This document shows, in pieces, positions 1-11,149 of a stretch of DNA of 64,000 nucleotides. The stretch covers positions 26,834,485 to 26,898,484 of the forward strand of contig NC_134027.1 in NCBI RefSeq assembly GCF_964204645.1, read 5' to 3'. Positions within the stretch are counted from its first letter, which is position 1. Each line of letters opens with the position of its first letter. This DNA comes from Tubulanus polymorphus (lineage: Eukaryota; Nemertea; Palaeonemertea; Tubulaniformes; Tubulanidae). The position numbers were made by a program, and so were the translations under genes. Below the pieces are notes generated by a model. That model was not told where the DNA came from. It saw nothing but the letters and a program-made list of their open reading frames with translations, and ran no database searches.

Positions 1-1370
1 AAATGCAGGGAATGGCACCAAAACCCAGACCTATGTAAACACTTAAAACCAGCTGAATTGAAGTTTTGAGTGGATAAATAATTTCAAACTGAACAAGGTC
101 AGGATTTGTACGTAAATTGTGGGACATTTTTCAATCTTTCAATTACATATTGTTACTCTGATAGTTAGATTGAGGAAAAAGTTGATTTAATGCTGTTTAG
201 TATATAAATCTGGCTTCAGCTAATAAAGGAAAAAGAAGTGTCAAAACGAAAATTTTCAATGATATCGATAGTAAAAATAAAGTCATTAAAGAATTGTGCA
301 TTTTTACAATAATAGTTGTAGTATTCAGTTCTTGCTTTAGATGATTATAAACGCCTTGCTTTAAAACGATTTTGTAACTATCTACTTGTATTTGTAATTG
401 CTGTACTTTTTTTGGCAAATTTCAAAGAATTCATCTAAATGTAAAATAATGACTCTATGATAATAACAATTTGCCAAAGTTTAAAAACTTTTGTCTGACT
501 TAAGAGCTATATCTGAGTTGGATGATATGTAATTCATATATAGCGTCAAAAAATATTCCAACCGACCTCAGTCAGTCTTTCAACTGTTATTTCTGGTTGT
601 TCAGAGCCTTGAATTGCGTGATTATGCGAAACAACTTAGAAATTTAATAATAATTGAACTCTTCCTACATTTTATCGTACTTAGAATATATATTATATAC
701 TATTATATACAAACAATTTTTATTAGGGAATATAGATATATTCATGTATATCCTCGTGCAAGTTTCTTTTTGTTTTCTTACAAATGACAAACTTATAAAG
801 TTAATATTTTGTTATTCAAAGGCTCTTTCTATTTATACAATGTGAGTGTAAATGCGTTAACGCATGGAAATAAAGATATAACTTATCAAAATGTATTAAA
901 AATAACTTTATTTTTGTGTTTCCTAGACTGGATCCAGTCCCTGAAATTACATCAGTAACTCCCTGCAGGTTTCTATGTATTTCCGCCAACGGAGAGAATA
1001 GAGAGAGTGATGTGGTTTTGAGCCTCGTCAAACAATGTTATCCATAACGATAGAGAGAGATGCCCAAACCATGGGCAGAAAGCCCAAACCATAGGCAGAG
1101 ACAGGAGGGAGAGGTCGATTACTTCACAGTCGGGAATGAGCATGGACGATGTACACGCAGCACTCTGATCCACAGTTCTGAGTTTAAGATTCGACTCAAG
1201 ACTTAAAAACTCATTGAAAATTAGATAATATTAACTTAAACTCACAAATGTGGAACTGAACAAAATTCCTATAACAGATTCCGAGGATGACTGAATATCT
1301 CCTGCAACTTCACGGCGAGGACCGAGAATGGACAACGGATTTCTTTAAAATATTCCAGATATTTCTCATG

Positions 1371-1376
1371 TTTATT
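1371..1376 (-). terminator. Candidate polyadenylation signal (AATAAA) of the formin
   Basis: Perfect AATAAA on the minus strand, about 490 bases beyond the formin stop. It is chosen by position only; another AATAAA exists near 906-911. Confidence 0.35.
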
Positions 1377-1642
1377 GTTTCGAACATTTCAACAAAAGTA
1401 AAAAATGAATTACACACATAATTCATCGCGATTTATCACAAAATACTATCACATAATGACTAAAACATTCTCAAATCATTCATCTATATTTCACAGATCG
1501 TGAACATTATTTTTGAATTAAACACAAGGTTCAATTCAAACACAACAAAAACTCCTTTCTTCGAAATAAAAGGAATTAAGATGAATATTGAATACATTCG
1601 TGGTATCAATTACTTAGTTTAAACTTCTTTTCTCCTTACTTA

Positions 1643-1742
1643 CTGGATCCAGTTCCATTCAGTTAACTCTGAATAACTCATTTTCATTAACTCATTTTCG
1701 ATGACTCAAATCCTAACTCACAACTGTGGAACTGGGTCCAGG
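1643..1742. mobile_element. MITE-like element, GGTCCAGTTCCACAGTTGTG family
   Basis: The ends are inverted: CTGGATCCAGTTCCA on the left faces TGGAACTGGGTCCAG on the right, matching at 14 of 15 positions over about 100 bp. No coding capacity. The same terminal motif recurs at about 1162-1180, 26950, 45235-45260 and 45975-46010, so this is a dispersed family. Confidence 0.55.
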
Positions 1743-1859
1743 TTTGAAAAAAATAGCGAAAATGTCTTCAAAGGAGAAAATCGTGAAAACAGCGGGTCGA
1801 AAATCTAAATCTAATTCACTGTAGAAACAACGATATTATAGAAAAAAATACTAACAAGA

Positions 1860-4800
1860 TTATACTTTATCTGTGGGAGTGTTCGGAAGAACGTTATGGA
1901 ACATTGTAGAATGTTGCATCGAAACTCTACGAATTGTATTTTGATAATCATTTTGTTGAGGTGTCGCCGACCTTTCTCTACCAGCATCACATTCTACGAG
2001 ATCTCCCTTCGCTGCCGAGTTTCTCATCGATAAAGAAGCGGAACTCCTAAAAACAGTCGTCGCGTCTTGTTGTTGTTGTTGTGAATCTGATAGAATTGCT
2101 GATGATGGATTCGGTGATGATTTCGAAGATCTCGATGAATCGAGAGATGTATCTAACTCCGATGATGAGGGATTCGCTGTTGTTAGAACCGGTGATCTGA
2201 CTAATTTAGCCGATAGTTTACGTACTATATTATTTCCGCGGGTATTTTCCTCGTATTTCTGAGTTCTAATTTGAGGTTTATGAAGCTCTAAAGCTGGTGG
2301 TTTATGGACCGCGGTTTTACGCTGTATTTGACGATCAGGTTCTGTATTGTTTTTCGTAGTTTCCGAATCGCTGTATAAATTCCCGGTTCCATTTTCGCTA
2401 ACGCGTCGCACAGCTCCCGGCAGAGACTGAGTCGATCCTAAATCAGATGCTCGTCTTTGATTTCTGCTTACTTGATATTTCGATTTCAAAGCCACGAACT
2501 GTTGTAGTTTCTCGGAGAATGCAGCCCTCGGTGGGAGAGGAGGAGGTCGATCTTCGCCTCTTTTATCAAAAATAGCCGCTTGTTTGGAAACGTTTTGACG
2601 CTCATTCGCTGCATTGTTATTTTGACTTCTAATTTCTGGTTTTTTAGCTATGACATTTTCGAATGCGGCTCTAGTTTTGGCTAAACTTTCTTTTCTACGC
2701 AACGTCAGGTTTATATAATTCTCAATGTTTGACGATGCGGTTTTACTATTGGGGGTCAACGGGGTACGATCACGTGGTTTACTGCCCGTTTGTCCGACTA
2801 ACTGATCCAGACTTTCAGAACTTCCAGTTTTCGACTGATCGATTGTATCTAATAAATGAAGTGGTAATGATGGAGGTGGAGGAGGGGGTTCGGTTGAGGT
2901 GGTTTGGTTTGATTGTGGTTCAGTGTTTGATCTCTGCGCGACTGGTTTGAATGCTGATTTCTCTGTATTTAAAGCTAGTTGTTTTAGTGATCGGTGTGTT
3001 CCGCTGATTGTTCGACGTCTTTCTGTTTGCGCGGCGCTTGATCGTTTTGGTGGTGGTTGCACGCTAGCGCGCCTCGCCGTCACGGTCTGCGTACCTTGAG
3101 AGGTCGAATCCAAATCTAAATCATTCACGGTCAGATTATCCGTGGATCTACGATATTGCGAATCAGAATTATTCAAATTCTCCGATGAAATCATTTCGTG
3201 ATTTTTCATCCAACTTTTACTTTCATTTTTCTCAGACTGGACTCCGTTATAACTTCCCACCTGTTTTTCGGCTGTCATGGATGCAAATGTATTTCGGTTC
3301 TGAGATTCCTCCGCCATTTTCGATTCGATTCCGTTGATGCTTTTAGCTTCGATGCGATCGACGCGTCTCCTTAAAACAGGCATAGGTTCTTTGATAGGTA
3401 CTGGTCGAGCTGTGACTACGCGTTTTCGTGGTATCATATTATCCTGACGGGAAAAGTTGTTCGAATCATTTTCTGATGACGATTTATCATTTCTTTCCTG
3501 ATTGAAATCGGAATCCGCGTTTCTCGAATTAGGTTCGACGGTTTGATCTAAGATGGAATCGACTGAACGCACTGATAGCGGTGTTTCGCTTCTCACTGGC
3601 TGGAAATCTTTACTCGGAACTGATTTAGTTTCGTTTTCATTTTTGATCTGTGAAAATCTCTGTTTCAAACTCGGTCGACGTTTTCGTTCGCTCGTATCTT
3701 CACTGCGTAGTCTATCCACCGATGCTGGTCTCACCGCGGATTTTTTAGCCTGAAATATCAACCAGATTTGCTATTGACATGATATCATGATAATTTGTTA
3801 ATTATTTTTTGGAATCTACAAGAAACGGAATCTTTGATTTAACCTTTCTTCTGTTGTCAACACGCTCAAAGTTATCTCTGGCAATTCGACGCTGCTCAGC
3901 TCGCCAAAACCGCCTACAATCTTCTAAGAACACCGCCCACGTTGAAAAGAAACCTTCTGTACTGGTCTGAAAAATTGAAATCACCCTCTAGATACCGGTA
4001 TGATGAAGGGAATTGTAGATGGCCACTGACTTCTATACGTGGGAGAGATTGTTTTTAGGAGTATCGGAGAGGTGGGAGGATGAAGACAGAATTCTCTGCG
4101 TGATGAAGGGAATTAGAATCTCTACCCGGTAGTGTTATCCGTGATGGAGGGAATTAGAATACGCCCGACAAGGTTTTTTTTTATCAGTCATGGAGGGAAT
4201 GATTTCGCAACTGTTCCTACCTTGGTAATGTCTAAAGCTAAATAATCAATTATCTCCTGAAATTTGTTGTGACCGTCGTTGATTTTACTTTGAATTTCAA
4301 CCAATCGATCGTCGGCCGTCATTAGGAATTCGGTCATCTTGTTTTGGAAAGGTTGTTTTCTGTTCTCCTCACATTCTCTCACTACGGCGCCCGCCTGAAG
4401 TCATATACATTCACAATTAGACAGTTGGATATCTGGTGATTGGAAAGGATTAAAGCGAGATTTTTGTTGAATAGCCAGCAGGGAAAGTTGCTCAAAAGTT
4501 GGTTAACTTTTTTATTTCGAAATATAGAGATGGCTTTCGTCTCATCGTCGCTTGATTTGATTTATTTTTATTTGATGTAACTCTTAAAAACCCACGACGT
4601 CACACCTGCCGGGAACGAAACATGGGTTTGATTTGGAAACCGAGAATTGCGGCGTATGCAGATATAGTTTGATGAGTCAACAGAATTTTTCAAAAATCGG
4701 AAGTACATAATTTCGGTGCCGGTTTGTGAAAACAGTCTTCCAACTGGCCTGAACCGGCAAACGATTGTTTACTCTAACCTTGGAGTAGTCAAATGATTAC

Positions 4801-7800
4801 TCCAAGCTCTAACCACCTTCTGGGACACAGATATCTGGAATGGCCAGAGATGACATTTCTCTCATTCCACCAGATTTGATGGCTTTGAATAACAGCCGAA
4901 ATGTTGCAGTTATCATTTCTTGGGGGAATTATCGGTGTCGGTTTTCTATCTAAAGTGATATTCTTACCAGTTTCCTATGGAGCAATAGTTGACTTTTCAT
5001 TCGTGTAATTTCTTTATCGATATTTGAGAAGGATACGTATCCGGCTTGGCGCAGTATTGCTGGATCTGGTAATTTAAACTGAGTTCCATTCTTTCCTGCG
5101 TCTTCGCTTTCATACTTCGTGATATACATGCGAACTGTATAATTCAGCAGGTTCATACTGTTCTGTAGTAGCAAAGAAATAATCATGATTTAATTTGTGA
5201 TATTCGCAAGAAATGATGGAAAATTTGGCCTTGATTTTTCAGAATATATGTACTAATGTACTAATCCCATGAAAGACTAAAAAGTTTATTCAAAATACTA
5301 GAAATATTTCGGATGGTTACTACTAACTTTCTTCAGAACCACCCAAAGTATTTCTAGTATTTCAAATAAATCTTTAGTCTTTCAACAATATTGTGAGATT
5401 TTCCATTGATTGTTTCATCACAGATATTGTGATCTTACAGATTCACACAGAAGTTAAGTTCACCCCAGGATTTCTCTATTTGATCTTAAGTTTATAATGA
5501 TTTTAAACTGCTGCGGGAATATTGGATCTCTACTCACCCCTCCTTTGACATCTTTGATTTTATTGAGTATATCTAAATTGAATCCATCAGCCTGACCCCG
5601 AGCAGTTCCACCGTTCATATAGTTACCACAAACTAAAACTATCTCTAATAAATATCTCAAATTCTCGCTGAAAACAACACAAAAAAAAAACATTATTGAA
5701 ATGATATTGAAACTGAGTCCTTTGTTACCATCTAATTTATTCAAGGATCTATCTATCTTGGGTTGTAGCCATTACATATATGTTTATGAAAAATTAATAC
5801 AACTTAACTTAATACACATGTAGGTCAGAAGAGGCAAAAATAATTGTTTAAGTTGAACAGAAAAATGATTTACCTATTTTTGAGAAGCGAGCATGCCTCT
5901 ATAATGAGATCCGTTTGTTGATCTGAAAAAAACAATAAAAAGGCCAGATGTTAGAATTTTAGGTTTTGATATGAATGAATACTCTTTATTGTCATATAAT
6001 TACCTATAGTGAACATGATCTCTACAAATTTCTCCTTGAACACAATACAATCTAATCTTTCAGCGAAATGCGTAAATTTCGAGATTTCGAACAAGAATTT
6101 CTCAGCTTCGTCCAACGGTTGAGCTTTGTTTGAATCGATGTAGTTTTTGATATCTTTAATTTCGTCGGGTGTTGCGCGGATTTCATTCAAACCTTTCAGG
6201 CTGAAACAAACAACAGAAACATAGTTCTTATTTTCTCAAAAAGAATATGAAAAGGACAAGGAATAAACTAGGAATGAATGTCATACCTTTCGATGCTACA
6301 TTTAGTGAAGTCTAAATTATAAATAGCATTTTCAATATCTTTAATATCGCAATGCATCGATTTCATGCGTATTGAAACAACTCGTGAACGTTTCTCGTTC
6401 AGGATTTTAGCCCCCTGAAAAAAAAACATTATTCAAGACATAATTCAATATACGTGATCAGAATTCAATCATTAAGAAATTGTTACCTCAGATGAATATA
6501 ATTACGACAATAAGAATAAATCAGGGTTCGAAATGTCTCCTTCAGCGATCGAGAAAGCTAGCAGATTTGATTCAATACATGTATTCTAACTATCCTATAG
6601 CTAATTTGTTTTTTCAAGTAATTATCTTAAGTATTCATGAAGATGACTATAGGATATTGTCGAAACGTAAAATAAACTACATTAGCTAAAGAACACATTT
6701 TAGACACTGTTTATTGTTATTGTGCAGGGACTTTATTATATCATCTTTACAACACGACCTCAGGGTGTTTGTTTCATCAAGAGTTATTTTACGCTACCTC
6801 AGATTTACACCAACTTTTTCGTTTAGTCATTGATTCCGCTAAACTGATCGACTGTTTATTAGCATCGCTTATCGCTTTGGTGCTGAAAAAACTGCAACAC
6901 GAATAAAAAACCAAAATGAATATATATTTATTTACAAGATTCTCACGATTTTTATTAGTTTATGGATAATGAGGGTTTGTTTGGCCGTGGACTCTAAAAC
7001 GATTTGTTTTCGAGTCCATGGTTTTACCGGGGGTGACGTGTGTATGGATTCGGGTGAGTGAATCTACGATTAATTCTCCGAAGAGATTATAGAACTATAA
7101 AATTACCTTTCAAATTCATCCGTATTTATTTCAGGTTCCTTAAGTTCATGCCACAGTGTATTCTTTTGTTCATTTTCTAATGAATAAAAGCAATCAATTT
7201 TTATATGTTTTGATTATTTCTGCACAAATAAAAACAAAACCTATCAATCGAATATATTCTAAGAAATTTGAAAAATAACTAAGATTTGAAATCACAGATG
7301 TGTGCGCTGATACCAACCTTTCTTTAGTAGAATCCTCGACCAGAATAAAGTCCGCATTTGTTTTCTAGGTTGAATCGGAGGTTTATTTGGTTTAGCGATC
7401 AGATGAGTTGGAGCTGGAGGAGGAGGAACTGGAGGGGGTGGCGCCGTTTTTGGAGTAGATTCCATTATTCCTATCGTAGAAATGATCTGAATAATCCTTA
7501 CATTATGTATTGTATTCCAGTCACAATTCGAACTAATTGAACACGCTGTAGACAATGGAGTCCGTTTTATTTATTGTTCCCTGACGAACAATTGAAATTA
7601 ATTCCCCGTGATTTTTCGATTAACTGATCCTTGTTGTTACGGGTATAAATGAATACAATTCTAATCACACGTTTTATATAAGAGCATTTACACGAGATTT
7701 AATACAAGATTTCGTTCTGTCGGGTTGGCTCACAGTTATATATATACATGCAGTAAATTAGAATATCGCGTGTTAAAACAGTACGAAAACAATATTCTCA

Positions 7801-9277
7801 CGAAATGTTCGCCTCATATAAGATTAATTTCTAGTACTTCGGGTAAACATGAAACGATTGACTGGAAAAACGAAGAATCGTTGGTTTTTCTGGATCGTCT
7901 ATATACACGTACACACGAAGCTTTACCCGCTATATCTAATTAACAGTATTAGATTGATCGCGGATTTACAAGGTTCCTGCATTTGACTGATAAGGATAAT
8001 TGATTTTACCTTTGATATGTACTAAACATAGATTTAATAAATTAATGTTACCGGCACCAACAGCAGCAGTAAGGTATACACGAACAGACCGTGATCCCCA
8101 AAGAAGCAGTTGTCAGTTCGGATTTGATTCTAGGCTTTAATATTGAAAATGAACCATTTTAAGTCAAGAGTCTCAAATTCAACCAAGATCTGACTGTGCA
8201 ACAAGATCTGTGGACTTACATTTGTTTCATTCAGCCATCTATCAAAAATATTTCTGAGTACCATACATGCTTTTGTAAATTCAAAAACATTGTGGCCTTC
8301 TGGGTCAGGAAAAGACCTGGGTTCTGGTTGTGGATTGCTAAGCAATTTGATTTACATTCATAGCAACTTTTGTTTTTATTGCATGCAAGTGACTTACCTG
8401 GTTCTAAGATCGTTTCATTAGTTGGTAAAAGCTCTGCGTTCGTTGTTGCCGCGGTTTTTTCAGGACGAATTTGGTTATCACTATTTTCCGTTTGTTGTGT
8501 ACTGGAAGATTTATCCAATAATTCCGCTATGTTTTTTAATTCGCTCATTTTTTCCATTAATTCATTAATTCGACTCTCGTACGAGGTAACAACGTTTTCA
8601 TGTTCTTGTTGCATTCGTTTCATATCTTCCAACAATTGTTTCTCGTTGTCCGAGTAACAGTCGTCCTGATCCGCTAAAACCGATAACGACGATCTTTTCA
8701 ACGATTCAGTAACCGAAGACCTCAATTTCTCATTTTCTTTATGAATTCTTCGTAAATCTACAGATCCTAAATCCGCCGCCTTGTTATCAGTTTGATTAGG
8801 ATCACGATCTTTCGACCAAACAATCTGATCGTAACTAATTTCTTGTATCGCATTATCGTCAACTTTACCGTTCGGTGACGGATATTCGTCAGATATATGA
8901 CTATTTAAATTAGGTTTCTCTAACGACCTGGTTAAACTGGCTACTTCATTATCCAGTTCTGTATCAACGAGCTCACTCAGTTTTTTCTCAGTAATATTGC
9001 ACTTCGTCATGTTATTACGAGCTAGTTTTCGTGCATCTTCCAATAAACCTTGATCGCACCATTGATACAAATGAGTCGAATCATCGAACACGATATTTTT
9101 ACTATTTCCCTGAATATCGGTGCTCCTGATGTGGCCCAGACTGATCAGTTTTTGGGCGAAACGCGTCGCGACGGATCTTTCACGAAAACTGCGCGGATAA
9201 TGCTCCATCAACGTTGTTACGAGAACGGATCCTTTGAACACGTTCTTGGAAAATGGACCGAGAGCGTTTTGTTCCAT
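1860..9277 (-). CDS. DEP-domain formin with FMN/cappuccino-class FH2
   Basis: Formins nucleate and elongate unbranched actin filaments. Twelve coding exons join in frame: 9277-8398, 7470-7318, 7176-7107, 6882-6798, 6414-6287, 6200-6004, 5922-5874, 5667-5538, 5162-4968, 4394-4221, 3966-3844, 3749-1860, giving 1357 aa. Residues 9-73 read as a DEP domain (FKGS, LMEHYP, a late [10 protein letters not shown]). A coiled coil follows at about 210-260. FH1 is minimal (304-314, [11 protein letters not shown]). FH2 spans about 332-727 with [20 protein letters not shown] and [16 protein letters not shown] (535 onward). Its sequence is closer to FMN1/FMN2/cappuccino than to FHDC1 or diaphanous types. After FH2, residues 751-765 ([15 protein letters not shown]) resemble the basic formin-Spire interaction tail. 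A disordered tail of about 600 residues contains [10 protein letters not shown] 9277 sits directly on an acceptor; a plausible upstream exon ends at 9777 and has in-frame stops. The exon-2 acceptor (weak, before 7470) and the GTTAAA donor at 3843 are the least certain joins. Confidence 0.92.
5271..5383. mobile_element. Foldback element in a formin intron, hammerhead-like centre
   Basis: Arms of about 40 bases are inverted: GACTAAAAAGTTTATTCAAA on the left faces a near-complement ending at 5383, both containing ATACTAGAAATA. The centre, read on the minus strand, has CTGAAGA followed by CGAAAT, as in the elements at 28829 and 58768. It lies between formin coding exons 10 and 11. Confidence 0.55.
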
Positions 9278-9776
9278 CTGAAAGAGAATATCACAAACAT
9301 ATAATACATATCCGCAATCATTTTTGCAGACACTTGAAAACGTGCGTGGAAAATGTCAAAGAGGTAATTTCACTCTTCATAACCCGGGTATATATAGGAG
9401 CTATGTGAATAAAACATAATGAACCGCTTTCAAATTATACACATTCTTTATTTTGTTTGTTTAATGAAATCGAAGTGTGAATTTCAGAAGTAATTCACGT
9501 CGAAGCGAAAACCCGTGGATTCAATTCATGAAACATTACATTCTTTTCAAAATTCCTCGTGTAAGTTTTATCAAAATATATAATGCATTTCACAAGTCCC
9601 TGCTATGAATAATGTACATAATTCACTATACATGCATTGTCACATAAAAACGGCAAAAATTTGTTTTAAAGAAATTTGGATATTTTCTTCACGGATTCAT
9701 TTAAATTTGTGTTACAGAAATTTTTACATTTTCTTCACGGATTCATTTAAAGAAAACATAAAGAATTTAAACATAC

Positions 9777-9984
9777 CTTTTTGCTAAGCACTGTCACTAC
9801 ACACGGGTAGATCTATCACACTAAAGGCTGTGACTCGGTCATCATACTGATTAAAGGTCGCCAACGACGGTTTATGTTTGAAAACAATTTGAAAATTTCT
9901 GAAACGCAACCAGCCGTGAATAATTACTCTCAACACAATATAGTTTAAACGTGCTGCAAATGGGAATATTCGGTGGCCGACCAC
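9777..9984 (-). other. Possible non-coding first exon of the formin
   Basis: A good donor (AAAAAG followed by GTATGT) ends a minus-strand exon at 9777. The phase that would join to ATG 9277 contains TGA and TAG about 13-14 codons upstream and no later ATG, so the exon would be 5' UTR. Its 5' boundary is not determined; 9984 is nominal. The DEP domain lacks its usual N-terminal helix, so a missed coding exon farther upstream is also possible. Confidence 0.35.
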
Positions 9985-11149
9985 TCTAAATGTAAATTCA
10001 TATCATGCTTTTTTATTTTGAATATATATCGACGAAAACATAAAAGGGTCTCATAATGAATTTATGATAAAGTACTGGGTCAGGAATTTTATTATTTCAG
10101 ATATCAAAAGCAAAGTTCTAAATAGGAAGTTGATTAAATTTCCCCTCGCATTGAGGTTAAATACCTAACTATACGCATATGTACCTACAATAAATATTCT
10201 ACACATTTCATGTATTTAAGCTTAACGCCGAATTCGTGCCACAATTAGTGAGCTTAAGTACATAAAACGCCTGATTTCCCAGCCAATTTTGGCTTGGATA
10301 TTGAGAAATAAAGACGTACCGAAATTACCAATATTCTTGTTCACGCGATATCGTCCAATATCTCTATAAATTCATTGTGAAAACCCCCCAGATATTATAG
10401 CCTAGTCTCCTGTATAATAGTGTCAGTAGTTTAGTGTATTACGCAGCCTATAATTTCATTATGCGAAAGTTGTCTATATAAAAAATGAATCTCTTTCTTT
10501 CAAAACTAGATCGAGTAGATCCCACTTCACCAACTATTCAAACATATCAAAAATAATTCACAGTAAGTAACCTGAATTCTATTGATGCAACCCGGATGAT
10601 GATGACGAAATAGAGTCTGCTTTTGAAGAAATTATAGGCCGGTAAAAAGAAGGTGTAGAATTAATAAAAACATGTAAAAAATTGACCATATTTCACAATT
10701 TAGGCCATAAAAGACGAAAATCATACGAAAATCATCAGAATGGACCCTGTTAGGTTCGAACTACCGGAGAATACTCGATTCCAGAAACCCCCTAGGGCCA
10801 CTACTGGGACAATAGTGCGTGACATATTCCAGACAACTATAACGGAATCTTAAGAGAGTATCTTAAGCGAAATATGATGACTATCCGTTTTAGCTCTATG
10901 CATATTCCAATCTAAACGTGTTCTACGCTGAAATCTCCTAGGAAAAACAAAGCGCCAACCGCGTTATAGAATTTTACATTAATCAGGGATTCGAACCTGA
11001 ACCGGATTCTACCGGATGGGGTCAAACCGACACGCATGCGCACACAAGGCGCAATGGCGCTACGATATGTAGTGGTCGTACATATCGAGTTCCAAATAAA
11101 TTTGAATTCCCGTTCGGTCTAAGCGACAGTTCGAGCTAATTAGATCAAA
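9985..11149. promoter_or_regulatory. Divergent intergenic region between formin and Na+/H+ exchanger
   Basis: The two genes point away from each other, with about 1.2-1.9 kb between their first recognised exons, so both promoters should lie here. I see no clear TATA box or CpG-rich core. A tRNA-like SINE fragment at about 10975-11065 lies just upstream of the exchanger ATG. Confidence 0.4.
10975..11065 (-). repeat. tRNA-derived SINE-like fragment
   Basis: On the minus strand the sequence contains CAGGTTCGAATCCCTG, a Pol III B-box with a T-arm-like stem and loop. I could not pair a 7-bp acceptor stem, so it is not a functional tRNA. It ends within about 100 bases of the exchanger start codon and may lie in the 5' UTR. 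Confidence 0.4.

Larger units (their letters stand above)
1..1859. other. Downstream flank of the formin gene; no supported coding sequence
   Basis: Only short chance ORFs occur here. On the minus strand, 1376-1371 reads AATAAA about 490 bases past the formin stop, so the formin 3' UTR probably runs to around 1350. A short inverted-repeat element lies at 1643-1742. A small self-complementary repeat containing CCCAAACCAT lies at about 1061-1100. Confidence 0.5.

Noticed and set aside
1860-9277. FHDC1/INF2-type formin
   Set aside because: FH2 blocks [14 protein letters not shown] and [16 protein letters not shown] fit FMN/cappuccino better, and FHDC1 lacks a DEP module as far as I know.
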